Positions 1-8,863 of a stretch of DNA of 64,000 nt are shown in pieces (positions within the stretch are counted from its first letter, which is position 1; every line of letters starts with the position of its first letter). The notes below the pieces were generated by a model. The model saw only the letters and a program-made list of their open reading frames with translations. It searched no databases and was not told the DNA's origin. This DNA is from Martinezella lusitana (lineage in GTDB: Bacteria; Pseudomonadota; Alphaproteobacteria; Rhizobiales; Rhizobiaceae). The translations under genes were made by a program, and so were the position numbers. The stretch lies in assembly GCF_010668395.1 (NCBI RefSeq), contig NZ_WUEY01000002.1, positions 310,001 to 374,000 of the forward strand. Reading direction: 5' to 3'.

Positions 1-1
1 G

Positions 2-628
2 TCGAGCTATGCATCGGAAGTCACAGCCGGCATGGCCGGTAATCCGGACGGCCTCTATCTCGTCAGCACGCCGGTCGACGGCGCGACCATCGCCCGCACC
101 TGGATTTCGCAGGGCGGCCCGCAGAAATTCCTGCTCAACGACGGCATGAACAGCCCGGACTTCATCGATTCCGTCGGGGCCGACTATCTGAAAGACGCCT
201 ACGGCACCTCGTCGGGCACCACGCCGACGCCGTCGACCGATTACTTCAACAAGAACTACAAGGATTTCTCGGGCATCGAGCCGTCCAATCCGGCTGCCGA
301 CCGCGCCTATGATGCCGGCGCGATCGTCGGCCTCGCGCTTGCGATCGCCGGCGACGACACATCGAAGCTGAAGGATGCCATGTTCAAGGTCGTCGATCCG
401 AATGGCACGCCGATCTACGCCGGCAAGGAGGAATTCGCCAAGGCCCTCGGCCTGATCAAGGAAGGCAAGCCGATCCGCTACGAAGGCGTCATCGGACCGG
501 TCTCCTTCGATCAGTATGGCGACATCACCGGCCCCTTCCGCCTTTGGAAGATCGCCGACGGCAAGGTCGCGACCGATGGCGAATTGTCGATGGAAGACGT
601 CTCGGCCCTCAAGGACAAGATCAAGTAG
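2..628 (+). CDS. ABC transporter substrate-binding protein, amino-acid type (3' part only)
   Basis: The reading frame is open from the first bases of the window, so the gene starts upstream and only about 208 C-terminal residues are visible. The sequence has the look of the C-terminal lobe of leucine/isoleucine/valine-type periplasmic binding proteins (Peripla_BP_6). It reads a new-lobe start, a DRAYDAGAIVGLAL helix typical of that family, and a final PFRLWKIADGKV strand. Such proteins bind amino acids or related small molecules in the periplasm and hand them to an ABC permease, which must lie outside the window. A strong hairpin follows the stop. The substrate cannot be told from this fragment; the flavin oxidase downstream might act on it, but they are separated by 133 bases. 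Confidence 0.75.
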   Translation, partial: SSYASEVTAGMAGNPDGLYLVSTPVDGATIARTWISQGGPQKFLLNDGMNSPDFIDSVGADYLKDAYGTSSGTTPTPSTDYFNKNYKDFSGIEPSNPAADRAYDAGAIVGLALAIAGDDTSKLKDAMFKVVDPNGTPIYAGKEEFAKALGLIKEGKPIRYEGVIGPVSFDQYGDITGPFRLWKIADGKVATDGELSMEDVSALKDKIK

Positions 629-651
629 GCCACCAATCCATTCAGGAGAAC

Positions 652-675
652 GAGGCGCTCCGGTCGGAGCGCCTC
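652..675 (+). terminator. Hairpin after the binding-protein gene
   Basis: A perfect 10-bp inverted repeat (GAGGCGCTCC, loop GGTC, GGAGCGCCTC) lies 24 bases after the stop codon at 628. No T-run follows, so it may be a weak terminator or an mRNA 3'-end stabiliser rather than a classical intrinsic terminator. Confidence 0.5.
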
Positions 676-761
676 GTGCGAAGAAAATCCCTGCGCAATC
701 CCTTCAGCGGCTGACCGGTCGAGACCGCTCCCTGGCATAGTTATTGAGAGATCCTCCGCTG

Positions 762-2060
762 ATGCCCAGCCACGTTGCTCGCCCCATCAATCCGACCTTG
801 TGGACGCTGACGGCCAGCCGCGCTCCCGAGCTTTCAAGCGAGGCTCCCTCGCGTTGCGACGTCGTCGTGATCGGCGCCGGCTTCACCGGTCTGACCGCGG
901 CCCTTCATCTTACCCGTGCCGGCCGCTCGGTCACCGTTCTCGAGGCCGGACAATTGGGAGCCGGCGCGAGCGGCATGAATGCCGGCTTCGTCGTCCCGAA
1001 TTTCGCCAAGGCCGATCCGGCCACGGTGCGCCAGAAGCTGCCGAGCGCCGAGGCGGATGCGCTGCTGTCGCTTGTTGGCTCCGGTGCCGACCAGGTTTTC
1101 GCGATCATTGCAGAGGAGCAGATCGCCTGCGACGCCGCGCAGACCGGCTGGCTACAGCCAGCCTATGGCGACGACATGGCGCAGATCCTGCGCCGGCGGG
1201 CAAAGGATTGGACGGAGCTCGGCCGTCCCGTCGACTTTCTCGACGCGCGCGCCATCCGCAACGAAACGGGCATGGACATCTATTCCGGAGGATTGATCGA
1301 CCGTTCCGGCGGCACCATCCATCCGTTGAACTATCTCTACGGACTTGCGCGCGCGGTAACGCGGCGTGGCGGCGTGATCCGCGAGAACAGCCGGGTTGAA
1401 AGCGTCGAACGAGACGGCGGAACCTGGCGCATCGGTTTCGCGGATCATGAGATCGAAGCGGAAGCCGTCATTCTCGCCACCAATGCCTTTACCGACGGCA
1501 TAGCCTCGCGCATGGGGCGAACCGGCGTGCCACTCAAGGTCTATCAGGTAGCGACCAAGCCAATCGACACCGAGACCGTTGCGCGCATCGCACCGAACCG
1601 CCGCCCCGTCGGCGATACGCGTTCCAACCTTTTCACCTACCGGCTCGACCGCGACAACAGGCTGATCAGCGGCGGCATGGCGATCAATCCGATCGGCGCC
1701 TTCGAGCGCGTCGGCCGTGCCGTCGTCGACCGGCTCGTCTCCGAGCTTCGCCTGCCGCGCCATCCGGGTATCGAGATCGTCTGGACCGGCACCGCCGTCA
1801 TGACGCCGGATTTCCTGCCGCGCCTCTACCGCTTCGGCGAGGGCTTTTTCGGGGGCATCGGCTGCAATGGCCGCGGCATCGCCATGACGGCGCAGCTCGG
1901 CCGGACGCTTGCGAGGCTGGCGCTCGGCGAACCGGCGGAATCCCTGCCGATCCCGCTCCAATCCAGCCGCCCGCTGCCCTTTCACGCGCTCACGCCCATG
2001 GTCGCTTCGCTGGCGTTGGCGCATGCGCGCTTTCAAGATTGGCGAAGCAGCCGCCCATAA
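762..2060 (+). CDS. FAD-dependent oxidoreductase, DAO family
   Basis: This 432-residue flavoenzyme has an N-terminal dinucleotide-binding motif (DVVVIGAGFTGLTAALHL, about residues 33-50) followed by the GxGASGMNAGFV segment typical of D-amino-acid/gamma-glutamylputrescine oxidase relatives (DAO family). The C-terminal part carries the GGIGCNGRGIAMTAQLG motif that closes around FAD in this family. Such enzymes oxidise secondary or primary amines of amino acids or polyamines, giving H2O2 or reducing a quinone. The ATG at 762 is preferred because GAGAG lies about 11 bases upstream; an in-frame TTG at 744 lacks that support. The preceding binding-protein gene could supply an amino-acid-type substrate, which is inference. 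The exact substrate is unknown. Confidence 0.8.
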   Translation: MPSHVARPINPTLWTLTASRAPELSSEAPSRCDVVVIGAGFTGLTAALHLTRAGRSVTVLEAGQLGAGASGMNAGFVVPNFAKADPATVRQKLPSAEADALLSLVGSGADQVFAIIAEEQIACDAAQTGWLQPAYGDDMAQILRRRAKDWTELGRPVDFLDARAIRNETGMDIYSGGLIDRSGGTIHPLNYLYGLARAVTRRGGVIRENSRVESVERDGGTWRIGFADHEIEAEAVILATNAFTDGIASRMGRTGVPLKVYQVATKPIDTETVARIAPNRRPVGDTRSNLFTYRLDRDNRLISGGMAINPIGAFERVGRAVVDRLVSELRLPRHPGIEIVWTGTAVMTPDFLPRLYRFGEGFFGGIGCNGRGIAMTAQLGRTLARLALGEPAESLPIPLQSSRPLPFHALTPMVASLALAHARFQDWRSSRP

Positions 2061-2233
2061 GAGCCGACATCACGGTCGTCAGAAATAGAAGCGCGACAAC
2101 AGGCAGTAATTAACCAGCAATTCTATAGATAAAGAAACGAAGAAGCGACCGCGTCCGCAAAAACGAAATGCCTTTTCTCGAAGCCCGGCTTCGAATGCTG
2201 CATCGTGGCGCCGAATGAAATCGGAGTCCGCCT

Positions 2234-3451
2234 ATGAACGCGCAACTGCATCATCTCACCTCCAAGCACCCCGAGGCCACATTGCTTGAGAGCGAGCAAC
2301 ATGCATTGGCCGTGGCACAGGAGCTTGCCAAGCTCTTCGCTGCTACCGCCTCGGAACGTGACGGCGAGCGGCTGCTTCCCTTCGCCGAGATGGATGCCCT
2401 GTCGCAATCGGGACTATTGGCGATCACCGTTCCGGAAGAGTATGGCGGCCTGGATGTCTCGAATGCAACTCTGGCCGAGATCACGGCGACCCTCGCCCAG
2501 GCGGACGGCTCGATCGGGCAGATCCCGCAGAATCATTTTTACATCCTCGAGGCCTTGCGCATCGACGGTTCCGAAGACCAGAAGCGCTACTTCTTCAGCC
2601 GCGCATTGGCCGGCGACCGCTTCGGCAATGCCCTGTCCGAGAGGGGCACGAAGACGGTCGGGCACTACAATACCCGTATTGTCCGCGACGGCCCGGGCTA
2701 TCGCATCAATGGCCGCAAGTTCTATTCGACAGGCGTTCTTTTCGCCGATTGGATAACGGTATTCGCGCTGGATGAAGCCGACAAGCTCGTGATGGCCTTC
2801 GTTCCGAAAGGCACCGAGGGCGTCGAAATCATCGATGATTGGGATGGCTTCGGGCAGCGCACGACAGGCAGCGGCACCACGGTCCTCAACAATGTCTATG
2901 TGAATGCGGATCATGTCGTCCTCCATCACAAGGGTTTCGAACGGCCGACGACCATCGGCTCCGTCGGCCAGATCATCCATGCCGGCATCGATCTCGGTAT
3001 CGCCAGGGCCGCCTTCGCCGAGACGCTTGATTTCGTGAAGACCAGATCCCGCCCCTGGATGGATAGCGGCGTCGAGCGCGCCAGCGACGACCCGCTGACA
3101 ATCGCCAGGATCGGCCAGATCGCCATCCGGCTGGAAGCAGCAGCCGCGACCATCGAGCGCGCCGGCCGCAAGGTCGATGCCGCGCAGGTCGAGACCACCG
3201 AAAAAAGAGTGGTCGAGGCAACCCTCGCCGTTGCGGCGGCCAAGGTATTGACGACGGAAATTGCCATCGAGGCAACGAATACGCTATTCGAACTGGCCGG
3301 AACGGCATCGGTCAAGCTCGACCTCAATCTCGACCGTCACTGGCGCAACGCCCGCACGCATACGCTCCACGACCCGGTTCGCTGGAAATATCACGTCGTC
3401 GGCAACTACCACCTCAACGACGTCCTTCCGCCGAAGAACGGCGCGCTCTGA
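2234..3451 (+). CDS. SfnB/DszC-like acyl-CoA-dehydrogenase-fold flavin monooxygenase
   Basis: A 405-residue protein of the acyl-CoA dehydrogenase fold. It matches the SfnB/DszC branch, which uses reduced FMN and O2 to oxygenate sulfur compounds rather than dehydrogenating acyl-CoA. Visible marks are the N-terminal helical domain with VPEEYGGL (about residues 66-73), a central beta domain (ALSERGTKTVGHYNT; NGRKFYSTG) and the C-terminal HWRNARTHTLHDP motif, which is also present in the neighbouring paralogue at 3522-4727. GGAG precedes the ATG by about 8 bases. It lies convergent to that paralogue with a shared terminator. No flavin reductase is encoded nearby, so FMNH2 must come from elsewhere. 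The substrate is unknown; sulfone- or sulfoxide-type oxygenation is inferred from the family. Confidence 0.8.
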   Translation: MNAQLHHLTSKHPEATLLESEQHALAVAQELAKLFAATASERDGERLLPFAEMDALSQSGLLAITVPEEYGGLDVSNATLAEITATLAQADGSIGQIPQNHFYILEALRIDGSEDQKRYFFSRALAGDRFGNALSERGTKTVGHYNTRIVRDGPGYRINGRKFYSTGVLFADWITVFALDEADKLVMAFVPKGTEGVEIIDDWDGFGQRTTGSGTTVLNNVYVNADHVVLHHKGFERPTTIGSVGQIIHAGIDLGIARAAFAETLDFVKTRSRPWMDSGVERASDDPLTIARIGQIAIRLEAAAATIERAGRKVDAAQVETTEKRVVEATLAVAAAKVLTTEIAIEATNTLFELAGTASVKLDLNLDRHWRNARTHTLHDPVRWKYHVVGNYHLNDVLPPKNGAL

Positions 3452-3469
3452 CAAAAGCTCAAACAAAAG

Positions 3470-3501
3470 CCCCGTTGCCGATGTCCGGCAACGGGGTTTT
3501 T
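3470..3501. terminator. Bidirectional intrinsic terminator
   Basis: An 11-bp perfect stem (CCCCGTTGCCG / CGGCAACGGGG, loop ATGTC) is followed by five Ts on the plus strand. The minus strand leaves the hairpin into a T-rich CTTTTGTTT. It sits between two convergent genes ending at 3451 and 3522 and should end both transcripts. Confidence 0.85.
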
Positions 3502-3521
3502 GCATGGCCGGCGATATCAGA

Positions 3522-4727
3522 TCAACTATAGAGGCTGATCTCGGGAATCCTGTCGTTCAGAACGAACTCCCCGACCTCCTTGGCTTTGTAGAAAACCGGG
3601 TCGTGCAGGGTATGAGTCCGCACATTGCGCCAGAAGCGATCGAAGCGATATTTCTCGGCGGTCGAGCGCGCTCCGGTGAGCTCGAAGACGCGTGATGTTA
3701 TGTCCAGGGACGTGTGCGTGGCATTGACCTTTGCCGCATAGGCTTCAGCCGCCGCTTCTCCGCGTTCACGCGCCGTCGCCTTGTGCCCTTTGGCAAGGGC
3801 CTTCTGGACCGCTGCTGCAGCATTGTCGGCCAGCGCAGCCGACGCCTTCAGAGCGGCGGTGAATTCGCCGACACGCTCCAGAATATACGGATCGTCCGAT
3901 GCGCGCTCGACGCCGGAGGTTACCCAGGGGCGCGTCGTGGTGCGGACATAATCGAGAGCCTCGCGCAGCGCTCCTTCGGCCGTACCGAGATAGAAGTTCA
4001 CGAAGACCAGCTGAATGAGCGGCGTGTTGAACGTGGCAAGAACCGGTGCCTCGCCGCCGGTCGATGCCGCCCTGTCCAGATCCTCTTCATAGACCGGAAA
4101 ATCGTGGAACTCGACGCTGCCGCTGTCGGACACGCGCTGGCCGAAATTGTCCCAGTCGTCATTGGCCTTGTAGCCCGCGCGGTTGGTTGGGACGGCAAAG
4201 CCCACGATCTTGTCGTCGAGCGCCGCATTGGCGTTGATGTAATCGGAAACATGGGCGGCCGTGGAGAAGGATTTGCGGCCATTCAAAACATAGCCGTTGC
4301 CGCGGCGCGTCAGCACGAGGCCGGGATCGCGGGGATTGACGGCGGCACCCCAGTAAAGGCTGTTGGCAACCGTCTTGCCGCCGAGTTCCTGCGCACGCCC
4401 CTCGTCGAAGGCCCAATAGACATATTGGCTGTTGACGTAATGATAGCCGAGAAGCTGTCCGATGGAGCTTTCTCCGCGCGCGAGGATGCGAACCAGCCGC
4501 AAGCCATCCACCCAATCGAGACCACCGCCGCCGATCTGCGACGCATGCAGGGCGTTCAGCAATCCCGCATTCTTTAACTTGACGATTTCGCCGAGCGGCG
4601 GACGACCTTCACGATCGAGCTCCGCGGCGCGCTTGGAAAGATCCGCGGCAATCTCTTCCGCTCTGGCAAAGAGGTCTTCCCGCGTGGCGTTTCTGTTGCT
4701 GGCGAAGACGACGTTGGACTGGCTCAT
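3522..4727 (-). CDS. DszC/SfnB-like flavin monooxygenase (second copy)
   Basis: A 401-residue protein of the same acyl-CoA dehydrogenase-fold monooxygenase family as the gene at 2234-3451. It shares the DRFWRNVRTHTLHDP motif near the C-terminus, WDNFGQRVSDSGSVEF in the middle domain and RPWVTSGVERASDDPY in the helical domain. The family oxygenates organosulfur compounds using FMNH2 delivered by a separate reductase. It lies 73 bases downstream of the binding-protein gene at 4800-5843 on the same strand, so the two are probably co-transcribed. CCGGAG lies about 10 bases before the ATG. The two copies are clearly divergent, suggesting different steps or substrates rather than a recent duplication. 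Confidence 0.8.
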   Translation of the reverse strand: MSQSNVVFASNRNATREDLFARAEEIAADLSKRAAELDREGRPPLGEIVKLKNAGLLNALHASQIGGGGLDWVDGLRLVRILARGESSIGQLLGYHYVNSQYVYWAFDEGRAQELGGKTVANSLYWGAAVNPRDPGLVLTRRGNGYVLNGRKSFSTAAHVSDYINANAALDDKIVGFAVPTNRAGYKANDDWDNFGQRVSDSGSVEFHDFPVYEEDLDRAASTGGEAPVLATFNTPLIQLVFVNFYLGTAEGALREALDYVRTTTRPWVTSGVERASDDPYILERVGEFTAALKASAALADNAAAAVQKALAKGHKATARERGEAAAEAYAAKVNATHTSLDITSRVFELTGARSTAEKYRFDRFWRNVRTHTLHDPVFYKAKEVGEFVLNDRIPEISLYS

Positions 4728-4799
4728 GATGTGAACTCCGGTTCATGGACGTAATCCGGCGGGATCGAGGGATCCCGCCGGCGGATCGAGGTCGGCTGC

Positions 4800-5843
4800 C
4801 TAGAAAAGCTTGTCCGGAATCCAGCTGGCGGTCACCGCATCGCTCGTGCTGAAGGCCGGGATTTTCTGCGCCAGTTCCTCGATCGTCTTGACGCCGGCGG
4901 CGCGAAGCCCGTCCTGCGTCAGCAGCGTCGGCTTGACCGTGATCTGGTGCGGCACCTCCTGCCCTGCCACCTGCAGCGCGGCAGCACGGATGGACACGGC
5001 GCCGACGACGGCCGGATTGGTCGCAACCGTCGCGACCCAAGGGCTGCCCGGCTCGGTGATTTCCTGAATGTCGGCCGTCGACACATCAGCCGAATAGATC
5101 TTCAGCTTGTTGGCGATGCCGAGGTCGGTGGCGGCGAGCTTCACGCCGCGGGCGAATTCGTCATAAGGAGCGAAGACGACGGTGATATCGGGATTGGCCG
5201 TCAGCGCCGCCTTCGCCTGGTCGGCCGTCGACGTCGCCGTGGTATCGCTGACATTGCCGAAGCGGGCTTTTTCGACGACCCCGGCATTCTGCTTCTTGAA
5301 GCTGTCCCAGACCTCGTTGCGGCGGTCGAGCGGCGCAAAGCCGGCGACATAGACATAGCCCGCCTTGAAGCTGTCGCCATTCTCCTTGACGACCTGCTTC
5401 AGGGCGAGATCGGCAAGCTCGTGATCGCTCTGTTCGACCTGCGGAATCTTCGGATTGTTGAGATTGACGTCGAAAGCGACGACCTTAATGCCCTTGTCGA
5501 GCGCCTGCTGGACGACATCGCCAAGCGATTCCGGCAGGCCGTGGTCGATGACGATGGCCGAGACGCCGAGATTGATCGCCTGGAGGATCTGCTCGCGCTG
5601 GGCGGCAGCGTCCTGACGGCCCGGGAAGACGCGGAGATCGATGGCAAGCGCCTTGGCCTGCGCTTCGGCGCCGGCCTGATAGGCCTGGAAGAAGTCGCCG
5701 GCGGAGATATAGCTGATGAGAGCAACCTTCACGCCACCCTTGTCGAAGGGAGCAGGCGCGCCGCTCACGCCATCGGCCAGCGCAGCCTGTGTAACAAGAA
5801 GAGGGGCAACGGCCGACAAGGCAAGCCGTGTGATAAATTTCAT
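4800..5843 (-). CDS. Sugar-type ABC transporter substrate-binding protein (Sec exported)
   Basis: A 347-residue periplasmic binding protein of the ribose/LacI-like type (Peripla_BP_4). The start at 5843 gives a clear Sec signal peptide (MKFITRLALSAVAPLLVTQAAL, cleavage near ALADG) and has GTGAGGA just upstream; an upstream in-frame start at 5864 would spoil the signal. The first lobe begins VKVALISYISAGDFFQAYQ and contains the IVIDHGLPESL and VVAFDVNL strands of this fold. It is the first gene of a minus-strand pair with the DszC-like monooxygenase. It is divergent from a second binding protein of the same class, yet only one membrane transporter is encoded (7313-10852). Sharing that transporter is inference. 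Confidence 0.82.
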   Translation of the reverse strand: MKFITRLALSAVAPLLVTQAALADGVSGAPAPFDKGGVKVALISYISAGDFFQAYQAGAEAQAKALAIDLRVFPGRQDAAAQREQILQAINLGVSAIVIDHGLPESLGDVVQQALDKGIKVVAFDVNLNNPKIPQVEQSDHELADLALKQVVKENGDSFKAGYVYVAGFAPLDRRNEVWDSFKKQNAGVVEKARFGNVSDTTATSTADQAKAALTANPDITVVFAPYDEFARGVKLAATDLGIANKLKIYSADVSTADIQEITEPGSPWVATVATNPAVVGAVSIRAAALQVAGQEVPHQITVKPTLLTQDGLRAAGVKTIEELAQKIPAFSTSDAVTASWIPDKLF

Positions 5844-6248
5844 CGTCGCGATCCTCACGATCAATCGGAAGCGTCGTCTGACGGAACGATGACCTGCGAC
5901 GCATACAATTATTAGATATAAACTCTATGTTTTTAGTAGATTTAATCATTCGATTTTGCCGGCCTTCGGAGATTCTTTGTTCGCCGGCCGAATGGATGGC
6001 GGCAAGGACATGCCTCGCGAATGGGCCCCTGTTCGACGCACAATCCCGATACCCGCCCGGATTCCGCGAGCACCGATTGAACACGACCAGCCTCTATGGC
6101 CGCAAAAACCCGATATGCCTGATATCGAGATGGCATCATGGAAATTTCCACATGCGCGCCGGTTTTGGAAAAACGTTTCTCCGTAATTATTTAAATCTAT
6201 CTATTTTGTAATCTATTGGCATTTTTGGATTGCTGGAAAGGTACTTTC
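5844..6248. promoter_or_regulatory. Divergent promoter region of the organosulfur-type module
   Basis: This 405-base gap between two divergent binding-protein genes has no convincing gene. Both ends are AT-rich (for example around 5905-5950 and 6180-6220), unlike the surrounding GC-rich coding DNA, as expected of two outward-facing promoters. A dyad CGATAT-GCCTG-ATATCG lies at 6111-6127. No regulator gene is encoded inside the module, so control is presumably by a regulator located elsewhere. Confidence 0.5.
6111..6127. promoter_or_regulatory. Candidate operator dyad
   Basis: A perfect 6-bp inverted repeat, CGATAT and ATATCG, separated by 5 bases, in the divergent intergenic region about 120 bases before the plus-strand binding-protein gene. 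The size fits a transcription-factor site, but one short dyad in 400 bases could be chance. Confidence 0.3.
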
Positions 6249-7256
6249 ATGACCAATGAGAAAACGACCGGACTTGGACGCCGGGATATTCTGAAGCTGA
6301 CCGCCGCTGCCGGGACCGCGCTCGCCGCTTCGAGCCTCCTGTCGAAGACCGCCGCGGCTGCCGACGACGCCCTGTCGTTGAAAGGCAAGCGCGTTGCGAT
6401 CAGCGCGACCGGAACGGATCACTATTTCGACCTTCAGGCCTACAATGCGCAGATCGAAGAGGTGAAGCGGCTGGGCGGCACGCCAATCGCCGTCGATGCC
6501 GGCCGCAACGACGGCAAGCTGGTCTCGCAGCTGCAGACGCTGATCGCACAGAAGCCGGACGCCATCGTCCAGATCCTCGGCACGCTGAGCGTCATCGATC
6601 CCTGGCTGAAAAAGGCGCGCGATGCCGGCATTCCCGTTTTGACCGTCGACGTCGGCTCGACCAACTCGGTCAACAACACCACGTCGGACAATTGGGGCAT
6701 CGGCAAGGACCTGGCGCTGCAGCTCGTCTCCGACATCGGCGGCGAAGGCAATATCGTCGTCTTCAACGGCTTCTATGGCGTGACGCCCTGCGCAATCCGC
6801 TACGATCAGCTCGTCAACGTCGTCAAATACTTCCCGAAGGTGAAGATCATCCAGCCGGAGCTTCGGGATGTCATTCCGAACACGGTCCAGGACGCCTTTG
6901 CCCAGATCACCGCGATCCTCAACAAGTATCCGGAGAAGGGGTCGATCAAGGCGATCTGGTCCGCCTGGGACATTCCGCAGCTCGGCGCCACGCAGGCCCT
7001 CGCCGCCGCCGGCCGCACCGAAATCCGCACCTACGGCGTCGATGGCAGCCCGGAAGTTCTGCAGCTCATCGCCGATCCCAATTCACCGGCAGGTGCCGAT
7101 GCGGCCCAGCAGCCGGCCGAAATCGGCCGCACCGCCATCCGCAATGTCGCCAAGCTGCTTTCAGGACAGACGCTGCCGCGCGAAACCTATGTCCCTGCCC
7201 TTCTGGCGAACAAGAGCAACGTCTCTGACGTGATCAAGAAGCTCGGCATCGGCTGA
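6249..7256 (+). CDS. Sugar-type ABC transporter substrate-binding protein (Tat-like signal)
   Basis: A 335-residue periplasmic binding protein of the Peripla_BP_4 class and the first gene of the importer operon. The N-terminus carries a twin-arginine-like signal (GLGRRDILKLTAAAG, then a hydrophobic stretch and TAAAADD), implying export in folded form; the divergent partner at 4800-5843 has an ordinary Sec signal. The ATG at 6249 has GGAAAGG about 9 bases upstream. The two-lobe fold is visible in RVAISATGTDHYFDLQAYN, PDAIVQILGTL and VLTVDVGSTNSVNN. It is followed after 56 bases by the ATPase gene. The ligand is unknown; the flanking monooxygenases suggest a sulfur-containing or glycoside-like compound. 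Confidence 0.85.
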   Translation: MTNEKTTGLGRRDILKLTAAAGTALAASSLLSKTAAAADDALSLKGKRVAISATGTDHYFDLQAYNAQIEEVKRLGGTPIAVDAGRNDGKLVSQLQTLIAQKPDAIVQILGTLSVIDPWLKKARDAGIPVLTVDVGSTNSVNNTTSDNWGIGKDLALQLVSDIGGEGNIVVFNGFYGVTPCAIRYDQLVNVVKYFPKVKIIQPELRDVIPNTVQDAFAQITAILNKYPEKGSIKAIWSAWDIPQLGATQALAAAGRTEIRTYGVDGSPEVLQLIADPNSPAGADAAQQPAEIGRTAIRNVAKLLSGQTLPRETYVPALLANKSNVSDVIKKLGIG

Positions 7257-7312
7257 TCTGCAAACAGGCGATGCGGATGCTCCGCATCGCCCCTCATGCG
7301 AAGGGCATTTTC

Positions 7313-8863
7313 ATGACCGCACCAGAGCAGGCGAATACGGCGGAGAGTGCGCCGCATATCCTGCGTTTCGATGGCATCGTCAAGCGCTTCGGCGGCGCAA
7401 CGGCGCTCGCCGGAGCCTCTCTTGCCATCAGGCCTGGCACCGTCCACGGGCTTGTCGGGCAAAACGGCGCCGGCAAATCGACGCTGATCAAGCTTCTGGC
7501 AGGCTTGCACACTCCGGACGAGGGCAGCATCGAGATCGAAGGGCGGGCCCACGATCGCCTGACGCCGCATCTGTGCGAAGATCTCGGCATTCACTTCATC
7601 CATCAGGATCGGCTGCTCGTTCCGACATTCACCGTCGGAGAGTCCCTCTTTCTCGGCCGGGAAATTCGCCTCGGCAAAACGCCCTTCCTCGACCGCAGCG
7701 CCATGCAACGCCGCGCCAGCGAACTCCTTGCCAATTATTTCGGCGTGGATCTGCCGAAGAATGCCCTCATCGGCGAGCTTTCGACAGCGGAACGGCAAAT
7801 CGTCCAGATCACCCGCGCTCTGCTGCACAAGCCGAAGATCCTCGTCTTCGACGAGCCGACGGCGGCGCTGGTGCGGCAGGAAGCGGAGATCTTGTTCCGT
7901 CTCATCCGCCGTCTGCGCAGCGAAGGCGTGACCATCATCTACGTCTCGCATTATCTCAACGAAATCGAGGCGTTGTGCGACGATGTTACCGTGTTGCGCA
8001 ATGGTGTCGACGTTGCTTCCCTGACTGAAAACGAGATATCCGCCGGACGGATCGCGAGCCTGATGGTCGAGCGCGATATCGCAGACATGTTTCCCAAGCG
8101 GAAAGTGGAACTGTGCGGGGAAATCCTCAAGGTTCGCAATCTCTCGGCAACGGGCCGTTTCCATGATGTCAGCTTCTCGCTGCGGCGCGGCGAAATCCTC
8201 GGCATTACCGGATTGCTCGGCTCCGGGGCGAAAGATCTCGTGCGCACCCTGTTCGGACTGCAGACGACAACATCCGGGACGATCGATATCGACACGCGCG
8301 GCCTGAAGCCGTGCAACCCGGTCGAAGCCGTCGATCGCCAGATCGCACTGGTGCCGGAGGACCGGCGCGGCCACGGCGTGGGGCTGGATCTCAGCGTCCG
8401 CGAGAACATCACATTGTCGAGCCTTGGCCGCTATACGCGCTTCGGCTTTCTCGACCGCAAACGGGAGAGCGACGATACCGACGAGCTGATCAGGCGGCTG
8501 CAGATCAAGACTTCCGGTCGCGAAGCGCTGGTGCGCACGCTCTCGGGCGGCAACCAGCAGAAAGTGGCGATTGCCAAATGGCTGAGCCGCCGATCGGAGA
8601 TCTATCTGCTGGACGAGCCGACGGTCGGCGTCGATATCGGTTCGAAAGTCGAGATCTATTCGCTGATCGGCGAGCTTGCCGCGCGCGGCGCCGGCGTGAT
8701 CGTGCTGTCTTCGGACCTACCGGAATTGGTGGGCATCACGGACAGGATTCTGGTCCTGTTCCGCGGCCGCGTCACCCGCGAATTGATTTCCTCACAAACC
8801 ACAACGGACGAAGTTCTGTCGGCATCCACCGGTGCTTCGGAAGGATTGCGCCATGTCGGCTGA
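7313..8863 (+). CDS. Ribose-type ABC transporter ATP-binding protein (duplicated ATPase)
   Basis: A 516-residue fusion of two ABC ATPase domains, as in RbsA/MglA. The first domain has an intact Walker A (GLVGQNGAGKSTLIK), Q-loop (IHQDRLL) and Walker B (ILVFDEPTAAL). Its signature is weak (GELSTAERQ rather than LSGGQ), which is normal for this family. The second domain has a non-canonical Walker A (GLLGSGAKDLVRT), a full LSGGNQQK signature and LLDEPTVGVDIG. It powers import through the two permeases encoded next. The ATG at 7313 has GAAGGG upstream. The last 11 bases overlap the first permease gene, indicating translational coupling. Confidence 0.93.
   Translation: MTAPEQANTAESAPHILRFDGIVKRFGGATALAGASLAIRPGTVHGLVGQNGAGKSTLIKLLAGLHTPDEGSIEIEGRAHDRLTPHLCEDLGIHFIHQDRLLVPTFTVGESLFLGREIRLGKTPFLDRSAMQRRASELLANYFGVDLPKNALIGELSTAERQIVQITRALLHKPKILVFDEPTAALVRQEAEILFRLIRRLRSEGVTIIYVSHYLNEIEALCDDVTVLRNGVDVASLTENEISAGRIASLMVERDIADMFPKRKVELCGEILKVRNLSATGRFHDVSFSLRRGEILGITGLLGSGAKDLVRTLFGLQTTTSGTIDIDTRGLKPCNPVEAVDRQIALVPEDRRGHGVGLDLSVRENITLSSLGRYTRFGFLDRKRESDDTDELIRRLQIKTSGREALVRTLSGGNQQKVAIAKWLSRRSEIYLLDEPTVGVDIGSKVEIYSLIGELAARGAGVIVLSSDLPELVGITDRILVLFRGRVTRELISSQTTTDEVLSASTGASEGLRHVG

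Noticed and set aside
1152-2036. A 294-codon minus-strand open frame opposite the FAD oxidase
   Set aside because: Antisense shadow; composition rich in Arg/Asp/Ala without a recognisable fold.
7187-8374. A 395-codon minus-strand open frame opposite the ABC ATPase
   Set aside because: Antisense shadow of an unambiguous duplicated ABC ATPase.
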